From assembly GCA_964465375.1 (NCBI GenBank), contig CAYXIJ010000018.1, positions 1 through 51,624 of the forward strand: a stretch of DNA of 51,624 bases. The letters run 5' to 3'. Positions 1 to 8,564 of this stretch are shown piece after piece; the first letter of the stretch is position 1; every line of letters begins with the position of its first letter. The notes under the pieces are model-generated. The model was given only the letters and a program-made list of their open reading frames with translations, made no database searches and was not told the DNA's origin. This DNA is from CAJWKT01 sp964465375. Its GTDB lineage: Bacteria > Pseudomonadota > Gammaproteobacteria > Steroidobacterales > Rariloculaceae. The position numbers and the translations under genes are program-made.

Positions 1-561
1 ATCGTGGGGATCTCAGGCGCCAGCGGTGCTATTTACGGGATCCGCTTGATTGAATTACTTCAGGATCAAGAAAATATTGAGACGCATCTTGTGATGTCTG
101 AGACTGGAAAAATGAATGTCGGTATAGAGACAAAACACACCATAAAAGAAGTTGAAGCTTTAGCCGACGTTGTGCATCGGAGTAATAATTTGGCAGCTAG
201 TATTTCCAGCGGCTCTTTCCGCACAGATGGTATGGTTGTAGCGCCATGTTCCATGAAAACGTTATCGGGGATCGTGAATTCCAGTTCCAGCAGTCTACTC
301 ATTCGGGCAGCGGATGTAGTGCTGAAGGAGCAACGGAAGCTGGTACTGATGCCCCGTGAAGCCCCACTTCATCTTGGTCATTGCAGGTTATTATATGAAG
401 CAGCCCAAATGGGGGCCGTTATAGCACCTCCAATGCCTGCTTTCTACAACAGTCCCGCTACCATTGACGATATCATTAACCATTCGGTGGGCCGGGTACT
501 TGATCTGTTTGACTTAGAGATCGATATTGTTCGGCGTTGGTCTGGCAAGCAAAAGGAATAA
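1..561 (+). CDS. ubiX: Flavin prenyltransferase UbiX (5' end outside window)
   Basis: UbiX-family enzymes attach a dimethylallyl group to FMN and so make the prenylated flavin used by UbiD-type decarboxylases, for example in ubiquinone synthesis. The reading frame is open from base 1. It shows the family N-terminus GISGASGAIYG, then CSMKTLSGI, the REAPLHLGH segment (usually RETPL) and PAFYNSP near the C-terminus. All are FMN or prenyl-phosphate binding motifs of the family. Known UbiX proteins have a few residues before the first motif, so the true start lies just upstream of the window and the in-frame GTG at base 4 is not the start. About 186 codons are present of a usual 190-200. No ubiD is visible in the window. 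The next gene begins 64 bases downstream on the same strand. Confidence 0.93.
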   Translation: MVGISGASGAIYGIRLIELLQDQENIETHLVMSETGKMNVGIETKHTIKEVEALADVVHRSNNLAASISSGSFRTDGMVVAPCSMKTLSGIVNSSSSSLLIRAADVVLKEQRKLVLMPREAPLHLGHCRLLYEAAQMGAVIAPPMPAFYNSPATIDDIINHSVGRVLDLFDLEIDIVRRWSGKQKE

Positions 562-625
562 GCAGTTACGTGATGAGTGCAATTACTGCTAAGCAAAAGG
601 TAAGCGAACTGATAGAGGGGGCAAT

Positions 626-2659
626 ATGAGCGTTATAGCAAGAACTGTTTTCTTGTTTTTTTTCGTGACCTCATCTACATGGGCTGCAGTGGTCGGCATA
701 GATGTTGACGTCCATGAAGATGTCCTTGAGGGTAAATCATGGGGATTGGCTGGACCCTACGAGAAACTCATAGGGATGATGTATTTCGAAGTAGACCCGA
801 GTAATTCGGCAAATGAGATTATTGTTGATATCGAGCATGCTCCCATCAATGGTGAAGGTAAGGTTGAATTTTCTGCAAATTTTGTACTCATAAAGCCCAA
901 ACAGATACAAAGGGGAAACGGTACCGTTGTTGTGGGTGTCGCCAATCGCGGCACGCGTCGAATGCTGACGTTCTTTAATCACGGTAGCGATGAACACGAA
1001 GAATGGGATGCAGTTAACCCTACGACAAAGGAGAATTTTGGAGATGGGTTCCTTATGCAGCAGGGTTTTACTTTACTTTGGGTGGGTTGGCAATTTGATG
1101 TGCCGCTAAGTCGCCCATATGGTTCGCGGGTATTTGTGCCACGGGTTGCGCCCAGCAGTTCCATCGAGGGCCTGGTACGCAGCGATTTTGTTGTAAGAGA
1201 GAAGGTTTTTGATCGAACGTTAGCGGACAGAAACCACGTACCCTATCCTGTTTCGGATCCCGATGCTGCAGAAAGCGTTCTTACGGTTCGTGATTCGGTA
1301 GAAGGTGACCGCCAGCAAATACCAAAGGACCAATGGGATTTTGCTCGATTGGAAAATGATGAAGTTATTCCGGATATGACACGTGTCTATTTGGAGTCAG
1401 GTTTTGAGCCGCATAGAATTTATGAGGTGGTATATAAGGCTGAGAGCCCTGAAGTAATCGGACTTGGCTTGGCAGCTCTCCGGGATGCAGCCTCCTTTTT
1501 TAAACATGGTTTCTCAGAGGAACTTAATATCTCAGTGGATTCAATTGATCACGCAATCGGTTACGGTATGTCGCAGCCAGGCCGGACCCTCAGGACATTG
1601 GTCTATATGGGATTCAATGAGGACGAGCAGCATCGTAAAGCTTTTGATGGGGTTATTGCACAGATCGGTGGCGCGGCGCGTGGTAGTTTCAATCTACGAT
1701 TTGGCCAAGCTTCGAGAGATGCGCACCCGTTCTTAAATTTTTTCTACCCGACAGATATTTTTCCATTTACAGATGTCGAGCAGACCGATCCTATTACTGG
1801 GCAGACGGGCGGGATGCTTTCTCATGTTCCTGAAGAATTCATGCCTAAGGTATATAACGTAAATTCGTCATATGAGTATTGGGGAAGGGCGGCATCGTTG
1901 TTAACCACTACAGTGGATGGAAAAAAAGATGCGGCTATGTTGGATGAGTACGCTCGAGTTTATCATTTCTCTGGAGCTCAGCATCTGGCATCGGAATTTC
2001 CACCAACAAGGACTAACGGACAAAACTTAAATAATCCAAATGATTTTTCTTGGTTTATGCGTGCGCTACTTGTGAGAATGAACGAGTGGATAGTTGAAGG
2101 GATTCCCGCACCGCCGAGCCGCTTCCCGTTGATATCAGATGGGACTTTAGTGGAACCTGGAGAAGTAAATTTTCCAAATCTTCGCGGAATTAATTTTCCC
2201 ACAATTACTCACAAAGCCTACCGAGTAGATTACGGAAATCAATTCGTCTCGGAAGGTGTTATTACGAAAGAGCCACCTGAGATAGGCGCTGCATTTCCAA
2301 TACTAGTTCCCCAGGTGGACGAAGATGGAAATGAGCTAGGAGGACTAAGAAGTCCGGGGCTCGTGGCGCCATTAGCGACCTATACGGGATGGAATCTGTA
2401 TAACGAGGCCTATGGTCCAACTCATATCGTTTCTCATATGTCTGGTTCCTACATACCTTTTTATGCCACAAAGACAGAACGCCTAACTAATGGCGATAGC
2501 CGTTTATCTGTTGAAGAGCGATATGAGGATAGAGATCATTACTTGGGTTTTGTTGCAACAGAAGCAATGAAATTAATTGATGGAGGTTACTTGTTGGATC
2601 AAGATCTTCCCGAGATTTTAAAGCAAGCGGGTACGATTTATGATTCCGTCATTCCATAG
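626..2659 (+). CDS. Secreted alpha/beta-hydrolase domain protein (Abhydrolase_10-like)
   Basis: A 677-residue protein with an N-terminal signal peptide (hydrophobic core FLFFFVTSS, likely cleavage after STWA), so probably periplasmic. It resembles the large secreted alpha/beta-hydrolase domain family (Abhydrolase_10). The probable nucleophile elbow is GYGMSQPGR, with Ser316 in a G-x-S-x-x-G context, followed by a conserved-looking IAQIGGAARGSFNLRF stretch. The substrate cannot be told from sequence; members are usually annotated only as hydrolases. The start ATG at 626 has a strong ribosome binding site (AGAGGGGG, 614-621). It may be cotranscribed with ubiX, which ends 64 bases upstream. The assignment to the hydrolase fold is fairly sure; the catalytic triad beyond the Ser was not traced. 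Confidence 0.72.
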   Translation: MSVIARTVFLFFFVTSSTWAAVVGIDVDVHEDVLEGKSWGLAGPYEKLIGMMYFEVDPSNSANEIIVDIEHAPINGEGKVEFSANFVLIKPKQIQRGNGTVVVGVANRGTRRMLTFFNHGSDEHEEWDAVNPTTKENFGDGFLMQQGFTLLWVGWQFDVPLSRPYGSRVFVPRVAPSSSIEGLVRSDFVVREKVFDRTLADRNHVPYPVSDPDAAESVLTVRDSVEGDRQQIPKDQWDFARLENDEVIPDMTRVYLESGFEPHRIYEVVYKAESPEVIGLGLAALRDAASFFKHGFSEELNISVDSIDHAIGYGMSQPGRTLRTLVYMGFNEDEQHRKAFDGVIAQIGGAARGSFNLRFGQASRDAHPFLNFFYPTDIFPFTDVEQTDPITGQTGGMLSHVPEEFMPKVYNVNSSYEYWGRAASLLTTTVDGKKDAAMLDEYARVYHFSGAQHLASEFPPTRTNGQNLNNPNDFSWFMRALLVRMNEWIVEGIPAPPSRFPLISDGTLVEPGEVNFPNLRGINFPTITHKAYRVDYGNQFVSEGVITKEPPEIGAAFPILVPQVDEDGNELGGLRSPGLVAPLATYTGWNLYNEAYGPTHIVSHMSGSYIPFYATKTERLTNGDSRLSVEERYEDRDHYLGFVATEAMKLIDGGYLLDQDLPEILKQAGTIYDSVIP

Positions 2660-3012
2660 GGATACTGACCAACATAGAGATAAATTAATTTTTTTGAACT
2701 TCTAGTAAATTGTTTTCAATGTGAGTGTAGTTTTTCTGTTTTTTTATAATTTAGCGTAACTTTATTTATTTTTTTTGTTGTTTATATGATTAAATTCATA
2801 AAAAAATCATTTTTTATATTAAGCAATGAATTGAAGCATATGATTTCATTTAAAATTATTTTGTTGTAATTTATTTTTTTTGTGTACACGCACTGAGCTT
2901 CTAGCTTGAAGCGCTTACCTTACGGGTATAGTATCAAGTCGCTCGTAACAGCTCGGGGGAGTTGGTTTCTCAGGGCTTGTGCGCTAGACAACAAACTATG
3001 GGAGGGTAGGTT
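2660..3012. other. AT-rich intergenic region
   Basis: This 353-base gap holds no convincing gene. Bases about 2680-2885 are extremely A/T-rich, with many T-runs and A-runs. From 2890 on, composition returns to normal. A weak sigma70-like pair may lie at 2908-2934 (TTGAAG, 15-base spacer, TATAGT) and could drive the small membrane protein at 3013. The spacing is short, so this is only a suggestion. No hairpin terminator after the hydrolase gene was recognised. Confidence 0.4.
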
Positions 3013-3321
3013 ATGAGCGCTAGTAATATTGTTAGAATTTTAGGTCTTTTAGCTGCGGTTGTAGCAGCATTCGCCGCTTATCCGTACGCAGAAACAATAA
3101 TTGCGATTCTTGGTCTTGTGGGCGGTTATTATGTTGGGGCAGGTGATAGAACGGCATACCTTGTTTTTGCTGTAGCCTTGGCAGCCGTTCATGGTGCTAT
3201 TGACGGAATTCCAGGTATTGGAATGTATGTTACAAGCATTCTTGGGCAAGTTAGTGGTCTTGTCAGTGCGGGTGCAGTTACTGTCATTGTTGTTCATATC
3301 TATGAAGAATTGACGGCATAG
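3013..3321 (+). CDS. Small multi-pass membrane protein, unknown function
   Basis: A 102-residue, very hydrophobic protein that I do not recognise. It appears to have three membrane segments, at about residues 6-22, 26-42 and 48-95, the last probably split. It is rich in Gly, Ala, Val and Ile. Its only acidic cluster is at the C-terminus (EELTA). The ATG at 3013 follows a strong ribosome binding site (GGGAGGGTAGG, 3000-3010). It stands alone between an AT-rich spacer and a strong intrinsic terminator, so it is likely a single-gene transcription unit. The strong translation signal and dedicated terminator argue that it is a real, well-expressed gene. Nothing in its neighbourhood indicates a role. 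Confidence 0.7.
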   Translation: MSASNIVRILGLLAAVVAAFAAYPYAETIIAILGLVGGYYVGAGDRTAYLVFAVALAAVHGAIDGIPGIGMYVTSILGQVSGLVSAGAVTVIVVHIYEELTA

Positions 3322-3343
3322 CAGCAGTCGGTTATTTTTTCTC

Positions 3344-3381
3344 ACGCCGAGGCGTCCTTGCGGACCCTCGGCGTTTCTTTT
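3344..3381 (+). terminator. Intrinsic terminator after the small membrane protein
   Basis: A 9-bp stem (ACGCCGAGG at 3344-3352 pairing with CCTCGGCGT at 3366-3374) continues past one bulged C into a 4-bp GTCC/GGAC helix with a TTGC loop. It is followed by TTTCTTTT. This is a textbook rho-independent terminator 23 bases after the stop codon at 3321. Confidence 0.9.
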
Positions 3382-3528
3382 AGTGACGTTCGAATTTTGG
3401 ATGAGTTTAGTATTTTAGGCATCAAATTTGGCGGTACTCTATGTTTTTGTGCTATATGAAACATATATGAATGTTGTGCAGAAGAAGCTCTGTCACAGAA
3501 AAGTTGCACCAACTTGGATAGGAAAGAA

Positions 3529-5133
3529 ATGAAGAGATTGATTTTCGTTAGTATAAGGATTGCCCTGTTTGGGTTTTTGTTTTCTGAGGCTGTTCTTTTT
3601 GCTCAGGTTGTAGAAGATGATCTAGCACTCCCAGAGATTTTTTCTGATCCGATTTCTCTTTATTCTGATGCACTTGGACAATTTTCACGTCCCATTTCTT
3701 CTTCGGTACCTGAAGCCCAGTCTTTTTTTGACCAGGGTTTTCAGCTGATGTACGCGTTTGCAAAAGTGGAGGCTACGCGATCTTTTCGTGAGGCCCAGAA
3801 GTATGATCCGAATTGTGCTATTTGCTACTGGGGTGAGGCCTGGACTTGGGGTTCTTACCTTAACGGTGCTATGCGTATAGACGAAGCGCCCCATGCCTAT
3901 TCTGCAATGCAAAATGCACTAAAGCGGCTGAATCATGCATCACCGAAAGAGCAAGCTTTCATTAAAGCAATGGCGATACGTTATGTAGAGGATTTTGATC
4001 CTGAAAAGCGTTTAGTCCAGGATGAAGCCTACGCAGAGGAGATGAAAAAATTAGCTGAGCTTTATCCTAATGATCTAGATGCTGCGACTCTTTATGCCGA
4101 GGCATTATTCATAATGGAGCCACGTCGTGGTTACCGTGATATTGAGGATCTGGATGTGCAACGGATTCATGCCATACTGGAAGATATCCTAGCGACAGAC
4201 ATCACACATCCAGGTGCATGTCATCTTTATATTCATGCTACGGAATCTACAGTGGAGCCCGGTAAGGCGGAGCCATGTGCAGAGTACCTCGGTGACGCAA
4301 TTCCGGGGGCGAGTCATATAAACCACATGCCTTCTCACACGTGGAACGAAGTAGGTCGATGGGGTGATAGTGTCCGTGCTAATTTACAGGCTTGGCATTC
4401 CGACCAGAAAGCAGCGATAGGACAAGGGGTGGCAATATATCCTTCGCACAATCTCCACATGCTGCTTTTTTCTGCCTCTAATGATGGACAGGGCGCTATT
4501 GCTATGCGTGCAGGTAAGGACTACACCAAGACAACAGGCGATAGCCTTTATGAAATTTTGACGCTGCTCCGCTTTGGGCGGTTTGACGAGATTTTGGATG
4601 TGCCAGCCCCTGCTGAGGGTGATTTCACCCTAGGAGTATGGGACTTTGCTCAGGGCTACGCTCATCTGCGTGGCGGTGAAAATGATTTTGCTCAACTTTA
4701 TTTGGAGCGTGTGCGGGCTAGGGCAGAGTCATCTGAAGCACGTTTTCGCTGGCACAGTGTGAGTGACCTTTTGAATATCGTTGCGGGAATTCTGGAGGGG
4801 GAATTTTTTCGACAGAACCGTAATTTTTCAGGAGCTATTGATGCTTTTGAGCGTGCAGTAGAGCTAGAGGACACACTCAATTATGATGAGCCCGAGTCAT
4901 TGCCTTTTGATTCTCGCCATTGGTTAGGGGCGTTATTTTTAGAAATAGAGCGCTACAGTGATGCTGAGCAAGTATACCGTGAAGAGCTCAAGGATCACCC
5001 TCATAATGGTTGGTCGCTTTTTGGACTTTTAAAGGCGTTGGAGGCCCAAGGTAAAAATTCCAGTGAAGTGGAGGCCAGTTTTAAAGATAGTTGGGCGCGA
5101 GCTGACACATGGATCCAGTCATCGAGATTTTAA
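3529..5133 (+). CDS. Secreted TPR-repeat protein
   Basis: A TPR-type protein of about 534 residues with an N-terminal signal peptide (hydrophobic stretch ending in VLFAQ). An early segment CAICYWGEAWTWG and the His-rich stretches CHLYIHATE and ASHINHMPSHTW are typical of a widespread family of secreted TPR proteins of unknown role. More helical repeats, such as FSGAIDAFERAVELE, lie towards the C-terminus. I place the start at ATG 3529 because it has AGGA (3520-3523) at good spacing and begins directly with the signal peptide; a TTG at 3514 would add five residues. It follows the terminator at 3344-3381, so it should have its own promoter in the roughly 150 bases before it. The CxxC pair and His clusters could bind metal, but that is only a possibility. 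Confidence 0.75.
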   Translation: MKRLIFVSIRIALFGFLFSEAVLFAQVVEDDLALPEIFSDPISLYSDALGQFSRPISSSVPEAQSFFDQGFQLMYAFAKVEATRSFREAQKYDPNCAICYWGEAWTWGSYLNGAMRIDEAPHAYSAMQNALKRLNHASPKEQAFIKAMAIRYVEDFDPEKRLVQDEAYAEEMKKLAELYPNDLDAATLYAEALFIMEPRRGYRDIEDLDVQRIHAILEDILATDITHPGACHLYIHATESTVEPGKAEPCAEYLGDAIPGASHINHMPSHTWNEVGRWGDSVRANLQAWHSDQKAAIGQGVAIYPSHNLHMLLFSASNDGQGAIAMRAGKDYTKTTGDSLYEILTLLRFGRFDEILDVPAPAEGDFTLGVWDFAQGYAHLRGGENDFAQLYLERVRARAESSEARFRWHSVSDLLNIVAGILEGEFFRQNRNFSGAIDAFERAVELEDTLNYDEPESLPFDSRHWLGALFLEIERYSDAEQVYREELKDHPHNGWSLFGLLKALEAQGKNSSEVEASFKDSWARADTWIQSSRF

Positions 5134-5218
5134 GTCTGGCAAGTCATTATGGGCATTAGATCAGAGTGAATTTGTGGAACGACATTTGCGTGTAAGGTTG
5201 ATAGGTTAGATGTAAGTT

Positions 5219-6298
5219 GTGGTGGTGGTCCGCGATAACCCTCCCACGCGACTGTGCATTGTAAGGCTTTCTGCAATCGGAGACGTTTGCAACACTGTCC
5301 CGGTGGTTCGAGCCATTCAACGGGCTTTGCCACAGTCTTCTATTACTTGGGTGATCGGTAAGACTGAGCACACTTTGCTTTCTGGTCTAGAGGGAGTGCA
5401 GTTCGTAGTTCTGGACAAGAGTAGAGGCCTCCGAGCTTATCTTGAGTTGCGCCAGCAGTTAGCGGGAAAGCATTTTGATCTTTTACTTCATATGCACGCA
5501 TCTCTACGAGCCAATTTAGTCAGTCTGTTGGTTCCTTCAAAAATTCGGCTTGGTTTTGACAGAGCTCGAGCCAGAGATTTTCAATGGATTTTTTGTAATA
5601 AGTATATTGGTGCTACTAATCGGCAGCATGTTGTAGATGGTTTTTTCGAATTTTCCACTGCGATTGGTGTGCATAGAAAGAATGAGGACCCAAGCTGGAA
5701 TATCCCTGTGGGCAAAGTGGAACACGAGTTTGCATCACGCTATATTGATAATTCAAAGCCAACTTTAGTGATTAGCCCATGCGCCGGTCAACGTTCTCGA
5801 AACTATCGAAATTGGCGTGAAGAGCGGTATGCCCAGATAGCAGACTACGCATCTTCTGCTCTTGGAGCTAGCGTTATTCTTGCAGGTGGGAATACCGCGT
5901 TAGAGCATCATTATGGAAGCCGCATATGTGAATTAGCGGAGTCCAGAATCATAAATTTGATTGGTCAAACAACTTTGAAGCAATTTTTAGCGATTTTAGG
6001 ACGAGCTACAGCTTTGGTTTGTCCGGATTCAGGTCCTGGGCACATGGCTACTGCCGCTGGAATACCCGCTATTGGGCTCTATGCAACATCTAACCCGAAT
6101 CGAACTGGCCCCTACTTATCGCAGCATCTAGTTGTCAATAAATATCCTGAGGCTGTACAGGGCCAGTTTAATAAAACCGTAAAAAACATTCGTTGGGGAG
6201 CCCGGATACGAAATCCAGGGGCCATGGATCTCATTTCTGTGGAAGATGTTGTTCAAAAATTAAAGCAGGTGAACTGGGGCTCCAAAAACCTTTCGTAG
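5219..6298 (+). CDS. Heptosyltransferase-like glycosyltransferase, family GT9
   Basis: GT9 enzymes of the WaaC/WaaF/WaaQ type transfer heptose onto the lipopolysaccharide inner core at the cytoplasmic face of the inner membrane. The N-terminal RLSAIGDVCNTVPVVRAI matches the acceptor-side motif (SxxGDxxxxxPxxxxL). The C-terminal segment CPDSGPGHMATAAGIP followed by IGLYATSNPNRTGP matches the ADP-heptose binding loop. The 359-residue length fits the family. The start is uncertain: three GTG codons stand in tandem at 5219, 5222 and 5225, and no strong ribosome binding site precedes them. The gene is convergent with the GT4 gene that ends at 6299, with no intergenic base between the two stop codons. 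Which core sugar it adds cannot be told. Confidence 0.85.
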   Translation: MVVVRDNPPTRLCIVRLSAIGDVCNTVPVVRAIQRALPQSSITWVIGKTEHTLLSGLEGVQFVVLDKSRGLRAYLELRQQLAGKHFDLLLHMHASLRANLVSLLVPSKIRLGFDRARARDFQWIFCNKYIGATNRQHVVDGFFEFSTAIGVHRKNEDPSWNIPVGKVEHEFASRYIDNSKPTLVISPCAGQRSRNYRNWREERYAQIADYASSALGASVILAGGNTALEHHYGSRICELAESRIINLIGQTTLKQFLAILGRATALVCPDSGPGHMATAAGIPAIGLYATSNPNRTGPYLSQHLVVNKYPEAVQGQFNKTVKNIRWGARIRNPGAMDLISVEDVVQKLKQVNWGSKNLS

Positions 6299-7387
6299 CT
6301 ATTTGAGCACGAGCGTTTTATAAAGATCAGTGGTTTGTTTGATCGTATTTTCAATGTTGAAGTGTTTCTGGATTCTTTCGCGTGCTGCTGCTCCCAATTT
6401 TTTTCGCATGTCTGGGTTTTCGTAAAGTTGTCTGATTGCCTGGCTAATCGCTCCAACGTCTTTTACAGGAATTACTAGACCGGTTATACCGTGAACAACG
6501 AGCTCAGGGCTACCACCGCAGTTTGTAACTACTGGCGGAACGCCATAGGCCATTGCCTCAATGAGTGCACGCGCTAGACCTTCGCGTTTTGTTGATGGCA
6601 GAACAAAAATATGACACGCACCAGCTAGTGCCGGTGCATCATTACGATAGCCAACTCTATGAATTCTTTCTTTTGCTGCACTGGTTGAAATTTTTTTACT
6701 AAGACTACTTGTGTTCATATGGCCCACCAAAAGCAGATGTATTTGCCACTCTTTCGGCAATTGAGCCATGGCGTCCACAAGCAACTCAATACCTTTACGC
6801 GGCCTAATGTTGGCTACACAACACACCACAAAGGCGCCTATCGGTATCCCAAATTCTCTTAAATCTGAATGGGAATCTTTGTACCAGTCAAGACTATGTC
6901 CCTTGTAGATTGTTACAGGCCGCTCTACTGGCATTCGTAAAAATTTGGGACGCATCTGAAGGAAATGATCTCTTACCGCATCGGCAACGCAAATAATTCT
7001 GTCAATTCTCGGATTAAGAAAACGCATCCAAGAAATGGGATTCAGGTAATTTACGTTACCAACGATTCCTCTATAAGCGACAATGCGAACAGAAATTCCC
7101 CACGTCGCTATTAGGCCATTTTGTAAGGCTTTGTTATTAAATACGTGAATAATGTCGTAGTTACCTTGTAGTAGTTCTTTTCGTAATAACCGAATTCCCC
7201 TGATATCAAAGCGACGACGGATGTGCATATTAATCAAAGGCACACCTTTTTCTGAGAGAACAGCATAAGTTTTTGAAGATTTTGGGCAGGCAACCGTCAC
7301 ATCAATATCCGGACCATGTATACCCACAAACATAGCCGTTGTTGGTTTATCTGCACCTTCGCTTACACAAAGGACTTTAATGGTCAT
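6299..7387 (-). CDS. Glycosyltransferase, family GT4
   Basis: A 362-residue two-domain GT-B enzyme. The C-terminal half has the GT4 donor-sugar signature E-G-L-A-R-A-L-I-E (the EX7E motif), then AMAYGVPPVVTNCGGSPE and GITGLVIPV. A nucleotide-sugar-binding segment, VANIRPRKGIELLVDAM, starts the second domain. It should act in the cytoplasm on a lipid-linked or core glycan; the sugar is unknown. Its start overlaps the end of the other GT4 gene by 11 bases, so the two are translationally coupled. It ends directly against the convergent heptosyltransferase gene. Confidence 0.88.
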   Translation of the reverse strand: MTIKVLCVSEGADKPTTAMFVGIHGPDIDVTVACPKSSKTYAVLSEKGVPLINMHIRRRFDIRGIRLLRKELLQGNYDIIHVFNNKALQNGLIATWGISVRIVAYRGIVGNVNYLNPISWMRFLNPRIDRIICVADAVRDHFLQMRPKFLRMPVERPVTIYKGHSLDWYKDSHSDLREFGIPIGAFVVCCVANIRPRKGIELLVDAMAQLPKEWQIHLLLVGHMNTSSLSKKISTSAAKERIHRVGYRNDAPALAGACHIFVLPSTKREGLARALIEAMAYGVPPVVTNCGGSPELVVHGITGLVIPVKDVGAISQAIRQLYENPDMRKKLGAAARERIQKHFNIENTIKQTTDLYKTLVLK

Positions 7388-8435
7388 AATTTAGTTTTGT
7401 TTTTACTGTATTGCGATATAGGTTGAGATATTTTTGAGCCATTACATTTGCTGTAAAATTTTTAGCTAACTCGTAACCCTGACTACCCAGTGTACGCCTC
7501 TTCTGCTCAGAGGCATGTAGACGTAATATGGCCGCCTTTAACTGATCAGGACTCCTTGGATCAATCAATATTCCATTTTTTTTATCGTGCACAATTTCCG
7601 GAATACCTCCAACCCGACTTGCAATAATGGGTACTTTTTGCTCCATTGCATCTATCAAGATGCCACCGATACCTTCTTTGTTAGAAGGTAAAATAAACAG
7701 GTCAAGGGCAGCAAGATAGTCACCTACATTTTCTACAAAGCCAGTAAAAAAAATACTTTTTAACGTCACTGCTGATTTTTTAAGCATTTTTTCATCCCTT
7801 CCCTCGCCTATGAGAAGGAATTGAATATCAGGGTGAGAATGTTGTAGGTCTCGCGCTACTTCAATGACGTACTCCTGGCCTTTTTGTTGGTTTTCCAGTG
7901 CCCCTATATTTCCTACTAGAAATTTTCCCGGGAAGCTGCTTTTAATCAGATCTGATTGTTTCTGGTTGACAGAAAATCCACTGCTACCACTATAAATCAC
8001 CTGAACATTTACCTCGGAATCGAAACTTTTTACTGTTTCTGCAACTTTTGATGCCACTGCAACGACAGATGCGGCTCGCTGATACACCCTATGTGCCAAG
8101 TAACGGTTACGAATTGGATTGTTGATTCGTCGCGTTGCGATATAAGGGACTTTAGAGATGAGTGACCGTAAATATGCACCATAGACGCTTCGGCCGTCAT
8201 GTGCATGCACAAGATCCACATCTTTTGTAGCCATGGCTACTGTTAGTGGATTTCCTGAGACTGTCCTTATTTCGAGATCAATATTTTGACAGCGCTCTGC
8301 CAATGGTGCATCGCGGCGTGCTACCAGTATCTGTTGAATGTCAGTTTTTTCCAGTTCTCGGGCGAGTAGTTCTGTCTGGCGCTCTCCTCCTCTATAGTCT
8401 TTTGAAACATTTACATGAGCTATCCTTAATGTCAT
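7377..8435 (-). CDS. Glycosyltransferase, family GT4 (EX7D variant)
   Basis: A 352-residue GT-B glycosyltransferase. The N-terminus RIAHVNVSKDYRGGERQTE is typical of GT4 enzymes of the WaaG/RfaG-like group. The donor-binding region has VGNIGALENQQKGQEYVIE and FILPSNKEGIGGILIDAM. The EX7E motif reads E-G-I-G-G-I-L-I-D here, so the second glutamate is an aspartate. It is the first gene of a two-gene minus-strand operon and overlaps the next GT4 gene by 11 bases. Its 129-base upstream gap is shared with the divergent asparagine-synthase-type gene. Confidence 0.87.
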   Translation of the reverse strand: MTLRIAHVNVSKDYRGGERQTELLARELEKTDIQQILVARRDAPLAERCQNIDLEIRTVSGNPLTVAMATKDVDLVHAHDGRSVYGAYLRSLISKVPYIATRRINNPIRNRYLAHRVYQRAASVVAVASKVAETVKSFDSEVNVQVIYSGSSGFSVNQKQSDLIKSSFPGKFLVGNIGALENQQKGQEYVIEVARDLQHSHPDIQFLLIGEGRDEKMLKKSAVTLKSIFFTGFVENVGDYLAALDLFILPSNKEGIGGILIDAMEQKVPIIASRVGGIPEIVHDKKNGILIDPRSPDQLKAAILRLHASEQKRRTLGSQGYELAKNFTANVMAQKYLNLYRNTVKTKLNYDH

Positions 8436-8564
8436 AGGTTAAAAATTTTTTTTGAGCTTTGCTGGGTTCCTTGTAGCGTAGCATAGGGGCCCAAGCAGGG
8501 TATATGATCTGTTATTCAGCGTCCTTTGTGTGTGGTAGTACTCTAGACGGGGGGAAAGAAAAAA

